Assembly: GCF_963924675.1 (NCBI RefSeq)
Contig: NC_089232.1
Coordinates: 47,036,522 to 47,100,521 of the forward strand
Reading direction: 5' to 3'
DNA: 64,000 bases
From: Phocoena phocoena
Taxonomy: Eukaryota; Chordata; Mammalia; Artiodactyla; Phocoenidae
Position numbers and translations under genes: made by a program. Of this stretch, positions 35,522 to 46,945 are shown one piece after another. A model generated the notes under the pieces. It saw only the letters and a list, made by a program, of their open reading frames with translations. It did not search any database and was not told the origin of the DNA. Numbering within the stretch: position 1 is the first letter of the stretch; each line of letters begins with the position of its first letter.

Positions 35522-35928
35522 TTTTTTTTTTTTTTTTTTTTGGAGTATAGTTGCTTTACAATATTGTGTTAGTCTATACTGTACAGCAAAGTGAATCAGC
35601 TATATGTATACATATATCCCCTCTTTTTGGGATTTCCTTCTCATTTAGCTCACCACAGAGCATTGAGCAGAGTTCCCTGTGCTATACAGAAGGTTCTCAT
35701 CAGTTTTCTATTTTATACATAGTATCAATAGTGTATATATGTCAATCCCAATCTCCCAATTCAGCCCACCCCTCTCCTTTCCCTCTTGGTATCCATTAGT
35801 TTGTTCTCTGTGTCTAGAGACATGGATGGACCTAGAGACTGTTATACAGAGCGAAATAAGTCAGAAAGAGAAAACCAAATATTGTATATTAATGCATATA
35901 TGTGGAATCTGAAAAAATTGGTATAGAC
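35522..35928 (-). mobile_element. Twin-primed (5'-inverted) L1 3' end insertion
   Basis: 35522-35817 is the antisense L1 3' UTR with poly(A) seen as T's at 35522-35541. 35818-35928 is the adjoining, more 5' L1 segment ('acatggatggacctagagac') in the opposite, sense orientation. The whole is flanked by the 15-base duplication 'gatcttattgttgcc' (35507-35521) and 'gatcttattgttgtc' (35929-35943), 14 of 15 identical. A few bases are lost at the inversion joint. This is the signature of twin priming. Confidence 0.9.
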
Positions 35929-36287
35929 GATCTTATTGTTGTCTTAATTTGAAGCTTTCTAATTATAAATGATGTTGAGCCTTATTTGTCATATGCTTAT
36001 TTGTTATCTGCATATCTTGTTTGGTGAGGTGTCTGTTCAAATATTGCCCATTTTTAAAGAAGTGGATTGTCTATATTCTTACTTGAGCTTTAAGAGTTCT
36101 TTGTTTATTTTGGATAACAGTCCTATATCTGACACATGTTTGTCAAAGCTTTTTTCCCCCCAGTCTTTGGCTTGTCTTTCCAGTCTCTTAACAGCATCTT
36201 TTTCAGAGAAGTTGCTATTTTAGTGAAGCCCAACTTAACAGTTTTTTCCTTCATTGATTATGCTTTCATCTTTTACCTAAAAACTTA

Positions 36288-36950
36288 CTGAGATACCATT
36301 CCACACATTCACTAAGTGGCTATAATAATAATATAAGAAAAAAATGAAAAATGACAAGTAAAAATGGTGCCACCACTGTAGAAATAGTTTGCCCATCCCT
36401 TGAAAAGTTATACACAGAATTTCACATGACCTAGCAATTTTACTTCTAAGCATAAACTCAAAAGAACTGAAAATAGGTACTGAAACAAATTCTTGTGCAT
36501 GAATGTTTATAGTAGCATTATTCACAATGTCCATTAAGCGACGAATGAATAAACAAAAGTGTCATATTCATACAATGGAATATTATTCAGTTAAAAAAAA
36601 GATTGAAGTACTAATACATCCTGCAGCATGGATGATTATTGAAAACATGCTAAGTGAAAGAAGCCAAATATTAAAGATGACATACTGTATAATTCCATTT
36701 GTACAAAATAACCCAAATAGGTATATCAGTGGAAACCGAAAGCAAATTAGTGGTTGCAGGTGAATGGGGAGTGACAACTTAACCTGTACAGGGTTTCCTT
36801 TTGGGGTGATTAAAATATTTTGGAATTTGATAGAAATGATGGTTGCACAACATTGTGAATGTACTAAGTGCTTCTGAACTGTACACTTTAAAATGGTTAA
36901 TCTTATGTCATGTGAATTTTGTCTCTAAAAAACGACAAGAAGAAAAAAAA
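36288..36950 (+). mobile_element. L1M 3' end, sense, nested in antisense L1M
   Basis: Starts in late ORF2 ('gagataccattccacacatt') and runs through 'tggaatattattcagttaaa' and 'gtacactttaaaatggttaa' to an A-rich tail near 36942-36950. 'aaaaacttac' at 36279 and 'aaaaactcat' at 36946 may be the target-site duplication. Confidence 0.8.
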
Positions 36951-37097
36951 ACTCATTGCCAATTCCAAGGTCACCTAGTTATTCTCTTATGTTTTCTTCT
37001 AGAAATTTTATAGTTTTGTCTATTTTTATTAGTGTTTTAAACAATAAGATTTTAAAAAATAATAATAAATGTTCCAAGCTAAATATATATTTTAGAG

Positions 37098-37338
37098 CAG
37101 CGGTCCCCAACCATTTTGGCATCAGGGACCAGTTTTGTGGAAGACAATTTTTCTATGGACGGTGGGGGGGATGGTTTAGGTGGTAATGAGAGCTATGGTT
37201 CAGGCAGTAATGCAAATGATGGGGAGCGGCAGATGAAGCGTCACTTGCCCGCCTGCCGCTCACCTCCTGCTGTGCAGCCCAGTTCCTAACAGGCTGCAGA
37301 TCAATACCGGTCCACGGCCCAGGGGGTGGGAACCCCTG
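37098..37338 (+). mobile_element. hAT-type DNA transposon, 241-bp deletion derivative
   Basis: Ends 'cagcggtccccaacc' and 'gggtgggaacccctg' are near-perfect hAT terminal inverted repeats. The 8-bp target duplication 'ttttagag' is exact on both sides (37090-37097 and 37339-37346). Both ends match the 716-bp copy at 16467-17182, while most of the middle is missing. It is therefore a short non-autonomous relative. Confidence 0.92.
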
Positions 37339-37346
37339 TTTTAGAG

Positions 37347-40300
37347 GATATATTTTGGAGTATATATTTTCTTAGTTACCTAATAATGTAGTTTTGCACA
37401 TTCTTTTTTAAACAACTTAATGCAATTAGAATTTAATAAAATGTATTTTTATATATTAATTTTACTTTTCTACATTCTTCATTTATTCTAATATATCCAT
37501 GTTTGTTTGTATAATAAATAATTTCTAGAGTTTTTAAATAAAAGGTAAACTTATTGGGCAATGTATGGAATAAAAACAAGAAACTAGTTATTTTATGATG
37601 CCTATTATAAATTAAAATATACAGAAATGGAAGTTTTTTGATTGCCATAATGAAAGGCAAGTTTAACTAGCATGTGTTGATTAAAAATATTTACACCTCT
37701 TTATATTTCCCTAATTATTGGGTCTGCATGACAAGCATACAAAATTAAAATTCTAATAAATTACAAAGAAAATTTTATTATCAAACAAATTCAAAATAAT
37801 ATGTTCTCCAGTTTGTCCTCTTTGAAATAGAAAAGAACATTATAAATGTGCAATACATGTTCAGAGAGATCAAACCAGAATTTACATTTTACTTTACATT
37901 AAGAACCTGAAAATTAATACTAGGAGGCTGGAGCCACCCTCAGTTGTGGTATTAATAAGTCATTATGAATTAGTTTTAATATTTATTATCCTTTAGTCAC
38001 ATTTTTCATCCTTAATATTGAATATAAATCTTTGAATCATCTAAAATGTTATATTTTATTATTTGGATTACACAACTAAGTTCATTAAAGTTAGGAAAGG
38101 AAATAACCAAATAAAAGTGACTCAAAGCAAAGAGCATGAAGGCATTAGTAATATCATCAGAGTGACTTTCTTTACTGAATTCTAGCTAGAACTGGCAGCC
38201 CTTCACTAGAATGTGATAGCTAGGCCATTGGGTAACTTTTTCCACTGAATAAGGTAATATTTTCCACTGAATATTTTATATGACAGTGGGATAATTGGGA
38301 TATTAGTATATTTGGTTCTATGCCTGCCAAATTTTTTAGAAGCCATGGAGATATTAAGTTAGTTAATTAAAATAATATGTTTCGGGTGATATAAGAAAGA
38401 TACATTGTTGTAAAGAAGGCTGTTTCATCATGTACAGGGGACAAAATATTTGGAGGAGAATAAAGATAATTTTATTAAGAATGCATATGAATGGCTACAG
38501 TAGCTTCAACAATAGGAATAAGTGCATCCAGCTATATCTGAAATCCTTAGAAATAAAGATCTCAGAATACATTAGATTTTTCAGACGTATTTTCTATATA
38601 GAGTTTGAAGCACTTTCTGGCATGTTGGGCTTGATAAGAGTCTCACATAGCTCTTTGGCGCGTGCTGTTCTTGACACAAATCATATACCATTACCTACGA
38701 GAAACCTCAGCTTTGCTTGCTTCCTTTTCCTTGCTAAGGTCTGAATAGTGAATACACAATGTTTTAGAAAGTATTCACTCTGATCTGACAAAAATGGGAA
38801 ATCGTTTTCCTTTGTTGTTTCCCTTTGTTGTTCCTTGGCATACTTACCTCATATCATAAGCTCATGATAAGGACTTAAAATGTGATCAAATCCATAATGT
38901 TCAAATCTTACTTTGAATAGCATTCATTTCTGTTTCTAACACATGCCCTATTCTAGCTCCAAATTCTCAAAAACTGCTGAGGTCTGAGAGAACCAATAGA
39001 TATCACTCTTCTTCTGCTTCTTGATTTTTAGACTAATAGATGAAGTCACAGGAAGAGACCATTTTCCTTATGAAGAAGTTCCCACGCCCACCACCACATG
39101 TGGTACTGAGATTGGCCTGACTTAGTTGGATCTAATGTGATGACTTCAGTTTGGGCACTCAGGCATTTCTTAGGCTGAAGGACCACCTGACAATCCAATA
39201 ACGCAGACTAATCTCTCACAAGGCAGCACAAGGCAGAAGGTTCAGAAGTAGCAATGACTAATCCAGACAGTTAAGGTTAGGAGTGATTACTAGCTCCCTG
39301 TTTGGGTTGATTACCCACCAGCCTAGTTCAGCTTTGCTGAATAAGTAGGACTGAGAAAAAGAAAAATTGTACACCACACGCAGCCATAATGTCAAGTTTA
39401 AAGTGGGTCACCTCCCTTGCTGAATAAATTGAATAAATAACACAATCATGACTCTGAATCTCACACTTTGACATGTGTAAGCAATAATGAACTAAGTTTT
39501 GCATGCGTCTACTAGAGGAAAGAAGTAGAGATTTTTGCAAGCCAGGCATCTGTAGCAGGTGTGTCAATGGAACCTACTTCCTGTTTCTAATACAGCTGCA
39601 CATGTTTCTGGCAGGCAGCTTGAATTTGTGCCCCTCAACCTCAGTGATTTCATTTGCTTGGCTCTAGATTCTGGCATGTCTATGCATAAATTGTCAACTT
39701 TATTAAAGCTATAAAAGGCCTGAGTGTTAACATCAAGCATGCAGATGCAGTGCTCCCTTAGCCAAGCACACTTCCTGGACCACCACAATAGTGCAGCTGC
39801 AACCATTGTGAGCCATTAGCAGTGACATTCTGTAAATCTTAATCTATTAAACAGTGGCACCGTCATGAGTTGATACAAGGTAAAAAGTTGCTATTTCATT
39901 TAGCTAGTGGGTAGATCTCTATAAATATGCTATTTTTTCCCTTAGAGTCTAAGTTATGTACTTAAAGTCAAAATGTTATTTATAAAAATGGATAATTTGT
40001 AATTGCTAATTTAGCAATAATTTGGTGAATTTTTTGTTAGCCTGTCTTTTGATATCTCATAGTGTTTTACTTGAAAAGTGGAAAATTATTTTGAAGTCAG
40101 AACTTCTATTTCATCTGCTTCTAATGATATAGAGATTTGTTATACTTGAAGGCAAAATTTGTGGGTCCTCTTTGCCTTTTTGGTTCCTGAAAATTGATTC
40201 ACATTTCTTCAGATCATTCTGTTGAACAGTGCCAAGAAGAACAGAGTCAGTCAAGATACAGTAAATTAATATCACTTAATTATAATTTAAATACCAAAAG

Positions 40301-40525
40301 ATCAGTGTCAGACTTTGATAAGTAAAGAAGAAATAAGCCAAACATGACCATAATACTAATTTATTTCAAGTATTAAAAAAAACGGTGTTAAGATGACTGA
40401 AAAACAATATTATTGGCCTGAGTGAATAAACCTTCATAAATTTAGAAGTCATTAACACAGAGACATTTAATATATTAACTGAATATCAAAAAGATCTATT
40501 TTTAGGGCACCCTTCCCAAAACTAT
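37347..40525. other. Unassigned stretch
   Basis: No gene or clear repeat is recognised. Frames at 38430-38744, 39328-39567 and 39564-39806 carry no known motif. A TATA-like 'ctataaaaggcc' at 39709-39720 has no supporting gene. Confidence 0.4.
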
Positions 40526-40534
40526 TTCTTTTTA

Positions 40535-40640
40535 ACCTGGTATGTGTTATTTATGTACTATGCCCAGGGGATACAATGGTAAAGAAAATATATGGTATCT
40601 GTCCTCCCTCCTGAAACTTGTATTTAGTCTTATAGTCTAC
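40535..40640 (+). mobile_element. Ancient mammalian repeat fragment
   Basis: 'ggggatacaatggtaaagaa' and 'gtcctccctcctgaaacttg' resembles the same ancient repeat class as 13985-14450. Weak. Confidence 0.35.
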
Positions 40641-40732
40641 CATGGTTATTAAATGAACTTTGAAATTCATAGAATGCCATTTCTCTAAATATAATTATAG
40701 TCATAACTCTCTAAATCAGTAGGGATTTATTT

Positions 40733-41240
40733 ATTTTTAAGTTTTCTATTACTGCTATAGCAAATTACACAGATTTAGTGGCACAAAACAACACACACTA
40801 ATCTTATAGTTCTGGAGGTCAGAAGTCCTAAAATCAAGGTTTCAACATGCTATTCTCCTACTGGACACTCAAGGGAAGAATCTATTTCCTTGCCTTTTGC
40901 AGCTTCTAGAGAAAGCCTACATTCCTTGTTCCTTGGCTTGTGATCTCCTTCCTCCATTTTCAAAGTCAGAAGCAGGACAGTATCTTTAAATTTCTCTCTT
41001 TCTCACCTCAGCTTCTATTGTCACATCTTTTCTGACTTTGACCCTCCTGCCTTCACTTATAAGTACCTTTTGTGATTACATTGGTTTCACCAGGATAATT
41101 CAGAAGAGTCTCCTGATCTTGAAATCCTTAACTTAGTCACAACTGGAAAGTGCCTTTTGCCAGGTAAGGTAACATATTTGCAGGTTCCAGGGATGATGAT
41201 GTAGACATCTTTGAAGAGCTATTACTTTGCCTATCACAAA
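40733..41240 (-). mobile_element. MaLR/LTR-like ancient repeat, antisense
   Basis: 'ttctattactgctatagcaa', 'agttctggaggtcagaagtc', 'ccttggcttgtgatctcctt' and the closing 'gagctattactttgcctatcac' follow a widespread LTR-like repeat read in antisense. The family is not resolved. Confidence 0.55.
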
Positions 41241-41687
41241 CTCTTTTCATTAGGGTGACCCACTCATTATCATAGTTGATAATTATTATATATTAACACA
41301 ACGTGTGGATGAAAAGTTGAGTTACCTAAATATTTTTCTTAAATATCTCACAGCCTGAAAATTTTTGGAATAACCTGGATGATGGACTGAAGTTAAAAAA
41401 TTTTCTTCTTGCAAGTTGACTGCTACGTCTATATTTACTTATATTTATCTCAATGGAACCTTACAGCTTTTGTCCTGAAATGGTAAGAAAAATCATTGAT
41501 GTCTCCCAACCTTATTCTTTAATTTTCACAATTCACTACCATGATGTATGAATGTGCCATGTATCTGCTTTTTTACCTGGCTCCTTTTTCTAGGTAGCTG
41601 AGTAAGAATATAAGGAAATTGAATTACATTGATTTCATTAATACTAGAGAAATCAAATTTAAGTTAATTATTTTAATTGTCTCTACC

Positions 41688-42149
41688 TGTGACGGTTAAC
41701 TTTCTGTGTCAGCTTGCATGGGTCACAGTGTCCAGATATTTGGTCAGATGTTATTCTACATGTTTCTGTGAGGATGTTTTGGAGATGTTAAGGAGATTTA
41801 CATTTAAATTGATGGACTTTTGGTAAAACAGATTGCCCTCCATAATGTGAATAGACGTCTAAAGAAAGCCAATTAGCTGATGCCTTGAGTAGAACAAAAG
41901 GCTGATCTCTTGTGATAAAGAGGAATTTCTACAGCAGACTGCTGCAGAATTTCTGCTGCAGGAATTTCTGCAGCAGACTGCATTTGGACTTGAATGTTTT
42001 TCCTGAGTCTCCAGCTTGCTGGCCTCCCCTATTAGATTTTGAATTTGCCAAGCATCCCCAGTTGTGTGAGCCAACTCTTTAGAATAAATCTCTTTCTACA
42101 TATATACACATCCTATTGGTTCTATTCTTTGGGGAACCCTAACATCCTA
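41688..42149 (+). mobile_element. LTR-like ancient repeat with AATAAA near its end
   Basis: Starts 'tgacggttaactttctgtg' and ends 'ggggaaccctaacatcc'. Inner 'attgccctccataatgtg', 'gagtctccagcttgctggc' and 'gaataaatctctttct' (about 42080) follow a common mammalian interspersed repeat. A short internal duplication with 'gaatttctgc' lies at 41922-41982. The name is uncertain. Confidence 0.6.
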
Positions 42150-42214
42150 AGATTAAAGTTATCTGCAGTTTGAGGTAACCAGTTTAAATTCTTAAAATAA
42201 CATATTAGAGTTAT

Positions 42215-42722
42215 TTCTTAGTAGTTATCTATTGCTGCATAACTAATTATGCCAAAACATATCAATAAACATTACTGTCATACATTTTCTGTGGGTTAAG
42301 AATCTGGGAGTAGCTTAGCTGGCTGGTTCTCATTTAGAGTCTTTCATAAAACTGTAACCAGGTGTTATGTTAGTCAAGGCTGCAATCATTTGAGGTTTGA
42401 CTGGGACTGGAGGTTCAGAAACTAAGTTCACTCACATGGCTATGGCTGGAAGCTTCAATTCCTTGCTGCTTGGGCCTCACCATATAATTGCCTAACATTT
42501 GTCAGCTGGCTTCTCTCAGGGTATGTGGTCTAAGAGATGGAAAGCAAAACTGTGCTACTTTATATGGCCTAGTATTCTAGTCACATACTGTCATCAGTGA
42601 GTAGTTATTCTTTAAAAGTGAGTCACTAAGCCCAGTCCACACTCAAAGAGGGGGGACTACATAAGGGTATAAATATCTAAAGGGTAGGAATCATTGGGTC
42701 CATCTTGGATGCCAGCTACCAA
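42215..42722. mobile_element. Ancient LTR-like repeat
   Basis: 'tagttatctattgctgcata', 'gggttaagaatctgggagta', 'gaggtttgactgggactgga' and 'gggggactacataagggta' follow a common old mammalian repeat in order. The orientation relative to its consensus and the family are uncertain. Confidence 0.55.
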
Positions 42723-42790
42723 TATTTTTGGAGGAGTAAAGGGCTTTGAAACGTTTAATACTTATGCCCTATGGTTTAAATAATAATAAA

Positions 42791-42995
42791 CAGGGGTTGG
42801 CAAGCTACATCTTGGGAGTCAAATCCATCCCAAGGCTTATATTTTTATGGCCTTTGAACTTAGAATGTTTTTTCACATTGTTAGAGGATTAAAAAAAAAA
42901 AAGAAAGAAAGAATATGTGACAGTGACCATATGTGATTAGAAAAGCTTAAAACATTTACCATCTGGTTCTTTATAGAAAACTCTGCCAATCCCTG
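42791..42995 (+). mobile_element. hAT-Charlie-like element, diverged
   Basis: Ends 'caggggttggcaagct' and 'ctctgccaatccctg' look like hAT termini, with 'acatttaccatctggttct' near the right end as in 31964-32270. The flanking octamers do not match, so the duplication has decayed. An A-rich (GAAA)n stretch lies inside at 42890-42912. Confidence 0.6.
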
Positions 42996-43003
42996 GTTGT
43001 CAG

Positions 43004-44990
43004 GAACAATATTTGAGGCAATATCAGTATCATCACAGTTATATGAAATCAGTTAAGCAAATATGAATTTGCTAACTATATTATCTTAGGCCTACATTTT
43101 GTTTTCATTTATACAAGCCAGCAATAAACTTTTGTAATTACTGTTGTAGTTTTTTGTTGTTTTTAAAATTTTCTGTAATATCAACTCACATTAGTAATTA
43201 AAGAGACTGTTGTCAACTCAAAAATGAAACCATTCTCTTTTAGGAAGCCCTTGGTATCAAATTCACACTAAATTTCACTATTTCTTCAGCCGAGCCAACT
43301 CAAGAGTGGAATAAGCACAAAAGAACCATAACTAATACTGCTGTCAATGCATCAGAATTCCTTATATACAGATCAATCACTCCCCCTGGCCTCTACCACT
43401 CTCCTTTTGGGGCTACTATGTTCATAGAGATTTTTGTGTTTATTTCTCAGAATGACCATTACGCTGTGGATCAGTATTGCAGAAACCAATTGTTACTCCA
43501 AAGAGGTTTATTCCTATTGATCCTAGAAGTTCTGCTATTTGAGATATTTCTCCACTGTATGGAAACATAAAGTCAAAACATATTTACTAAAAACGATATG
43601 TTAAATATATTTTATGTACTGTGGGGATCACAAAGAAATAAAAGGCTGTCACAGTGTAATTCATAGGCCAGTGGGGGAGCAAACCTTTGCAAATGCAAAA
43701 CTGGCTAACAAACAAGCCAATATGAGTGAAGTGCTAAGTCAGTGCTACATAGATGAAAGGTATAGAAAACATGTCCAGACGAATCTCCTACACTTTAAAA
43801 GTAGGTCACTGTGTGATATTTGAGCTTATGGTCATGCTAGAATTTTGTTAAATACATGAAGCCTGGACTTATCTTTTGGACAGAAGTAGGGGAATAAAAA
43901 CTCAATATTTGATTTTGCCTTATTCACCATTAATATTTCCTTTACCATCAACAGCCAGGGATGACTAAGAATTTAACTGTCCCAAACCTATTTCCAGAAA
44001 GCACCTGTTAATTATTCATAACATAAAAATCAAAGATAAGAGCTACTGCTGTGATGATACCATGAATATTTTCATCATCCTTAAGCAGCTGTCCAGCTAA
44101 CATAATGTAACTGAACTGGTGAGAAATTAAACCTCTAATTGTTGCAGATGCTATGGATGAAGCCATCAGAGACTATCAGATGGAATGAAACAAATGACTA
44201 TTTTAAAATGATTTTGTGTGTGTGTGTTTACTCAATTTTAATTCCTATATTAATTGATAATTGTGCCTATGTTGAATACTTTCCTAAAACATTAAACCAA
44301 ACACTATTCAGGCTTTTAAAAATTGTTTTCCTTTTTTTTTTAAGTAAGCAAATTTATTTGGTTTCCTAAGGTAGGGCTCCTCTGTATATTTGATGCATGG
44401 GCTTTTGTGAAACTGAACATCAGAAAGGAGCAAGGAGGTTGTTAGAAATAAAACTTTTTTCCATCTCCTCCAAAATTTAGTTAACCTTCCTTCCCACCTT
44501 ATCAAAGCAATTATCTGATACATATGAAAGTTAAATTGGTATAAGTATAAATGTATATTCGCAGGTCTGCCTGAAATTTCTATCTGATTTGAACATTGGA
44601 AATGCTTCTTTAAAAGGTAGATTTGTTTGTGGTCTTCTTAGGAGAAAATCTAATGTCATACATTTATTTCAGGCAGGAATAATTTTCTGAAAAGAACACT
44701 GAAGAACTAAAGGCTTGATGAAGTATTCAGTTCTAAAAGTTCCCAGACAATTTGAAAATGTCAAGACATACATTATTCTGTTTATATTAAACAACCTGTC
44801 AGCCCAGCACATTTGTGAAAAATAACAGTGGTTATTTGTTTGCTATTTCCAATGTCTCTTCATTTAACTCAAAATGTCCCTCCCCCAACCAGAGTGTGCA
44901 TTAAAAAAAAAATTCTTTAAAACAATGTAGTACCTTCTAGTCACTTAAAAACATTATTAATGTTTAAACTTGAAGAGAGCTAGTGATATT
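43004..44990. other. Mostly unassigned stretch
   Basis: 43580-43790 weakly matches the ancient repeat class of 13985-14450. 44330-44530 has a minus-strand AATAAA followed by poly(A) (see findings). No gene is called. Confidence 0.4.
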
Positions 44991-44997
44991 GCCCTTA

Positions 44998-45506
44998 CTA
45001 TAGACTGAATGTTTGTGTTCTACCAAAATTCATATGTTGAAACTTAATGCCCAATGTGACGTTATTTGTAGTGAAACCTTTGGGCGGTGATTTGGTCATG
45101 AGGGCGCAGCCCACATAAATGGGATTAGCATCCTTATAAAAGAGACCCCAGTGCTTCCCTGGTGGCGCAGTGGTTGAGAGTCCGCCTGCCGATGCAGGGG
45201 ACACGGGCTCGTGCCCCGGTCCAGGAAGATCCCACATGCTGCGGAGCGGCTGGGCCCGTGAGCCATGGCCCTTGGGCCTGTGCATCCAGAGCCTGTGCTC
45301 CGCAACGGGAGAGGCCACAACAGTGAGAGGCCTGCGTACCGCCAAAAAAAAAAAAAAAAAGACCCCAGACAGCTCCCTCACCCCTTTTTCCAACACCTTA
45401 ATCTTGGTCTTCCCAGCCTCACAGGCCATGAGAAAAAAATTTCTGTTTTTTATATGCCACCCAGTCTTGTTAGTTTTTTTATAAGCAGACTGAATGGACT
45501 AAGACA
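44998..45506 (+). mobile_element. MLT1-type (MaLR) LTR, sense, split by a SINE
   Basis: Starts 'ctatagactgaatgtttgtg', continues with 'tcatatgttgaaacttaatg' and 'ggtcatgagggcgcagccc', resumes after the SINE with 'gacagctccctcaccccttt' and ends 'gaatggactaagacagc'. This is the layout of an MLT1 LTR, with the poly(A) region near 45435. Confidence 0.8.
45152..45359 (+). mobile_element. CHR-2-type SINE, sense, inside MLT1 LTR
   Basis: A full-length copy from 'tgcttccctggtggcgcagt' to an 17-base poly(A). The target-site duplication 'agaccccag' is at 45143-45151 and 45360-45368. It splits the LTR cleanly. Confidence 0.96.
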
Positions 45507-46181
45507 GCAATGTAACTCAAAAAGTAGTCAAGAAATGTAGAATATGAATAGAAAGTAATATCACAAAAAAGAGGATTAATCTAAAGAGAAAATGGTCTCC
45601 ATATGACACATAGGGTCTAATTTTGGTACTGTGAATGTACACACACTAGTTATATTAAAAATACTTAATCTAATTCACCTAATAACCTTTTATAATAATA
45701 CACATTGTCTTATTTCAGCTGAATCCGTGGGTGTAATTTTCAATTAAGATGTCTTGAGAGTTAAAATTTAGTTAAGACATCATGCTAGGTAGACACTATG
45801 GAGGAAACAGAGAAGGGGCTCTTTAAGACATGGTGCCCGGCTTGTCAAGCTGCAATCACTAGGAAATTGAAGAGAATAGAAAGAAATCAAAATAAAAGCC
45901 AAGATAGCTGGCCAGCATATAAAGGTGGGAGGAGTTAGATCTGTGATGTTCCTGAGAATTGAGGTTAAAATGAATGAGGATATAAGGTCAGAAACTGGAT
46001 TTTCAGAAATATCTGTGCATCATGAACCATACAATGTCTTTCACTTCTCTTAATGGCTAGTGAACACTCTGAAATATCCCCCAGGTAAAAATTAACCCTA
46101 TGAAAATGGGTAAAATATAACCAATAGACTTTTAAGAACATAGCTATATTCACAAAAAAGTAAGGGAAGTACACAAGGACT

Positions 46182-46402
46182 GTCTTAGTCATTTGGGCTG
46201 CTATAACCAAAGTACCACAAGCTTAGTGGCTTGAAGAACAAGCATTCATTTTTCTCAGTTCTGGAGGCTGGGAAATCCAAAATCATGGCACAAGTCTGGT
46301 AAGGGCCAGCTTCTTATTGACCACCAATGTCTTACATGGCTAAAAGGGCAACGGACCTCTCTGGAGCCTCTATTAAAAAGGCACTAATCCTATCAAAATA
46401 AA
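46182..46402 (-). mobile_element. MLT1/MaLR LTR fragment, antisense
   Basis: 'gtcttagtcatttgggctgc', 'accaaagtaccacaagctta' and 'ttctggaggctgggaaatcc' is the antisense reading of a MaLR LTR, ending near 'ggcactaatcctatc'. Confidence 0.7.
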
Positions 46403-46639
46403 AGAGGGAGATGGAAATGGAACCCAGAATGCTAATTTGATTCTAAAGGGTTGATTCTGTAGTTGTCCAAGGACTTCCACTTATTCCAGGAAATGAAGAA
46501 ACTATAGAGCCGTGGGTTTCCTGTCTGTTTTGAGTCAGAATTTTGGTCTGTGCTAGGAGGAAGGCTGAACTGCAGCTCCCAAGTAAAGCCAAGATCATGG
46601 AAGCTGCATATTCAGTGAAAAGCAAACTAAAGAATAAAA

Positions 46640-46945
46640 TTTAAATTCACATTTGCAAAGCAGAAATAGAGTCACAGATGTAGAAAACAAACTTAATGTT
46701 ATCAAGGGGGTAAGGGGGGGGCGGAATTGGGAGATTGGGATTGACATACATACAATACTATGTATAAAATAAATAACAAATGAGAACCTACTGTATAGCA
46801 CAGGGAATTCTACTCAATGCTCTGTGGTGACCTAAATGGGAAGGAAATCTAAAGAAGAGTGGATATATATAAACCTTTAACTGATTCACTTTGCTGTACA
46901 GCAGAAAATAACACATTGTAAATCAACCGTACTCCAATAAAAATT
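46640..46945 (+). mobile_element. L1 3' UTR end, sense
   Basis: 'gcaaagcagaaatagagtca', a G-rich run at 46705-46730, 'gattgggattgacatacata' and 'actgattcactttgctgtac' to 'ctccaataaaaatt' is the L1 3' UTR terminus of another subfamily than the copy at 11726. It is 5' truncated. Confidence 0.85.

Larger units (their letters stand above)
34985..37030 (-). mobile_element. Old L1M ORF2, antisense, interrupted twice
   Basis: Antisense L1 wording runs through 'ttttgccttttccagaatgt' (35013), 'tgtgactgctggatcatata' (35318), 'gatgttgagccttatttgtc' (35970) and resumes at 36952 with 'tcattgccaattccaaggtc' and 'tgttttcttctagaaatttta'. Between these lie a twin-primed L1 (35522-35928) and a sense L1 3' end (about 36288-36950). 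The two halves of the old copy are collinear across both insertions. Confidence 0.75.

Noticed and set aside
34985..36950. Antisense and sense L1M pieces as one twin-primed insertion
   Set aside because: Both pieces cover the same ORF2 3' region and the antisense L1 resumes after the sense piece, so they are separate insertions.
39709..39720. TATA-box-like 'ctataaaaggcc' as a promoter
   Set aside because: There is no recognisable gene, exon or other promoter element downstream on either strand. Chance matches are common in AT-rich DNA.
42783..43003. 8-bp duplication around the hAT-like element at 42791
   Set aside because: The flanking octamers 'ataataaa' and 'gttgtcag' do not match.
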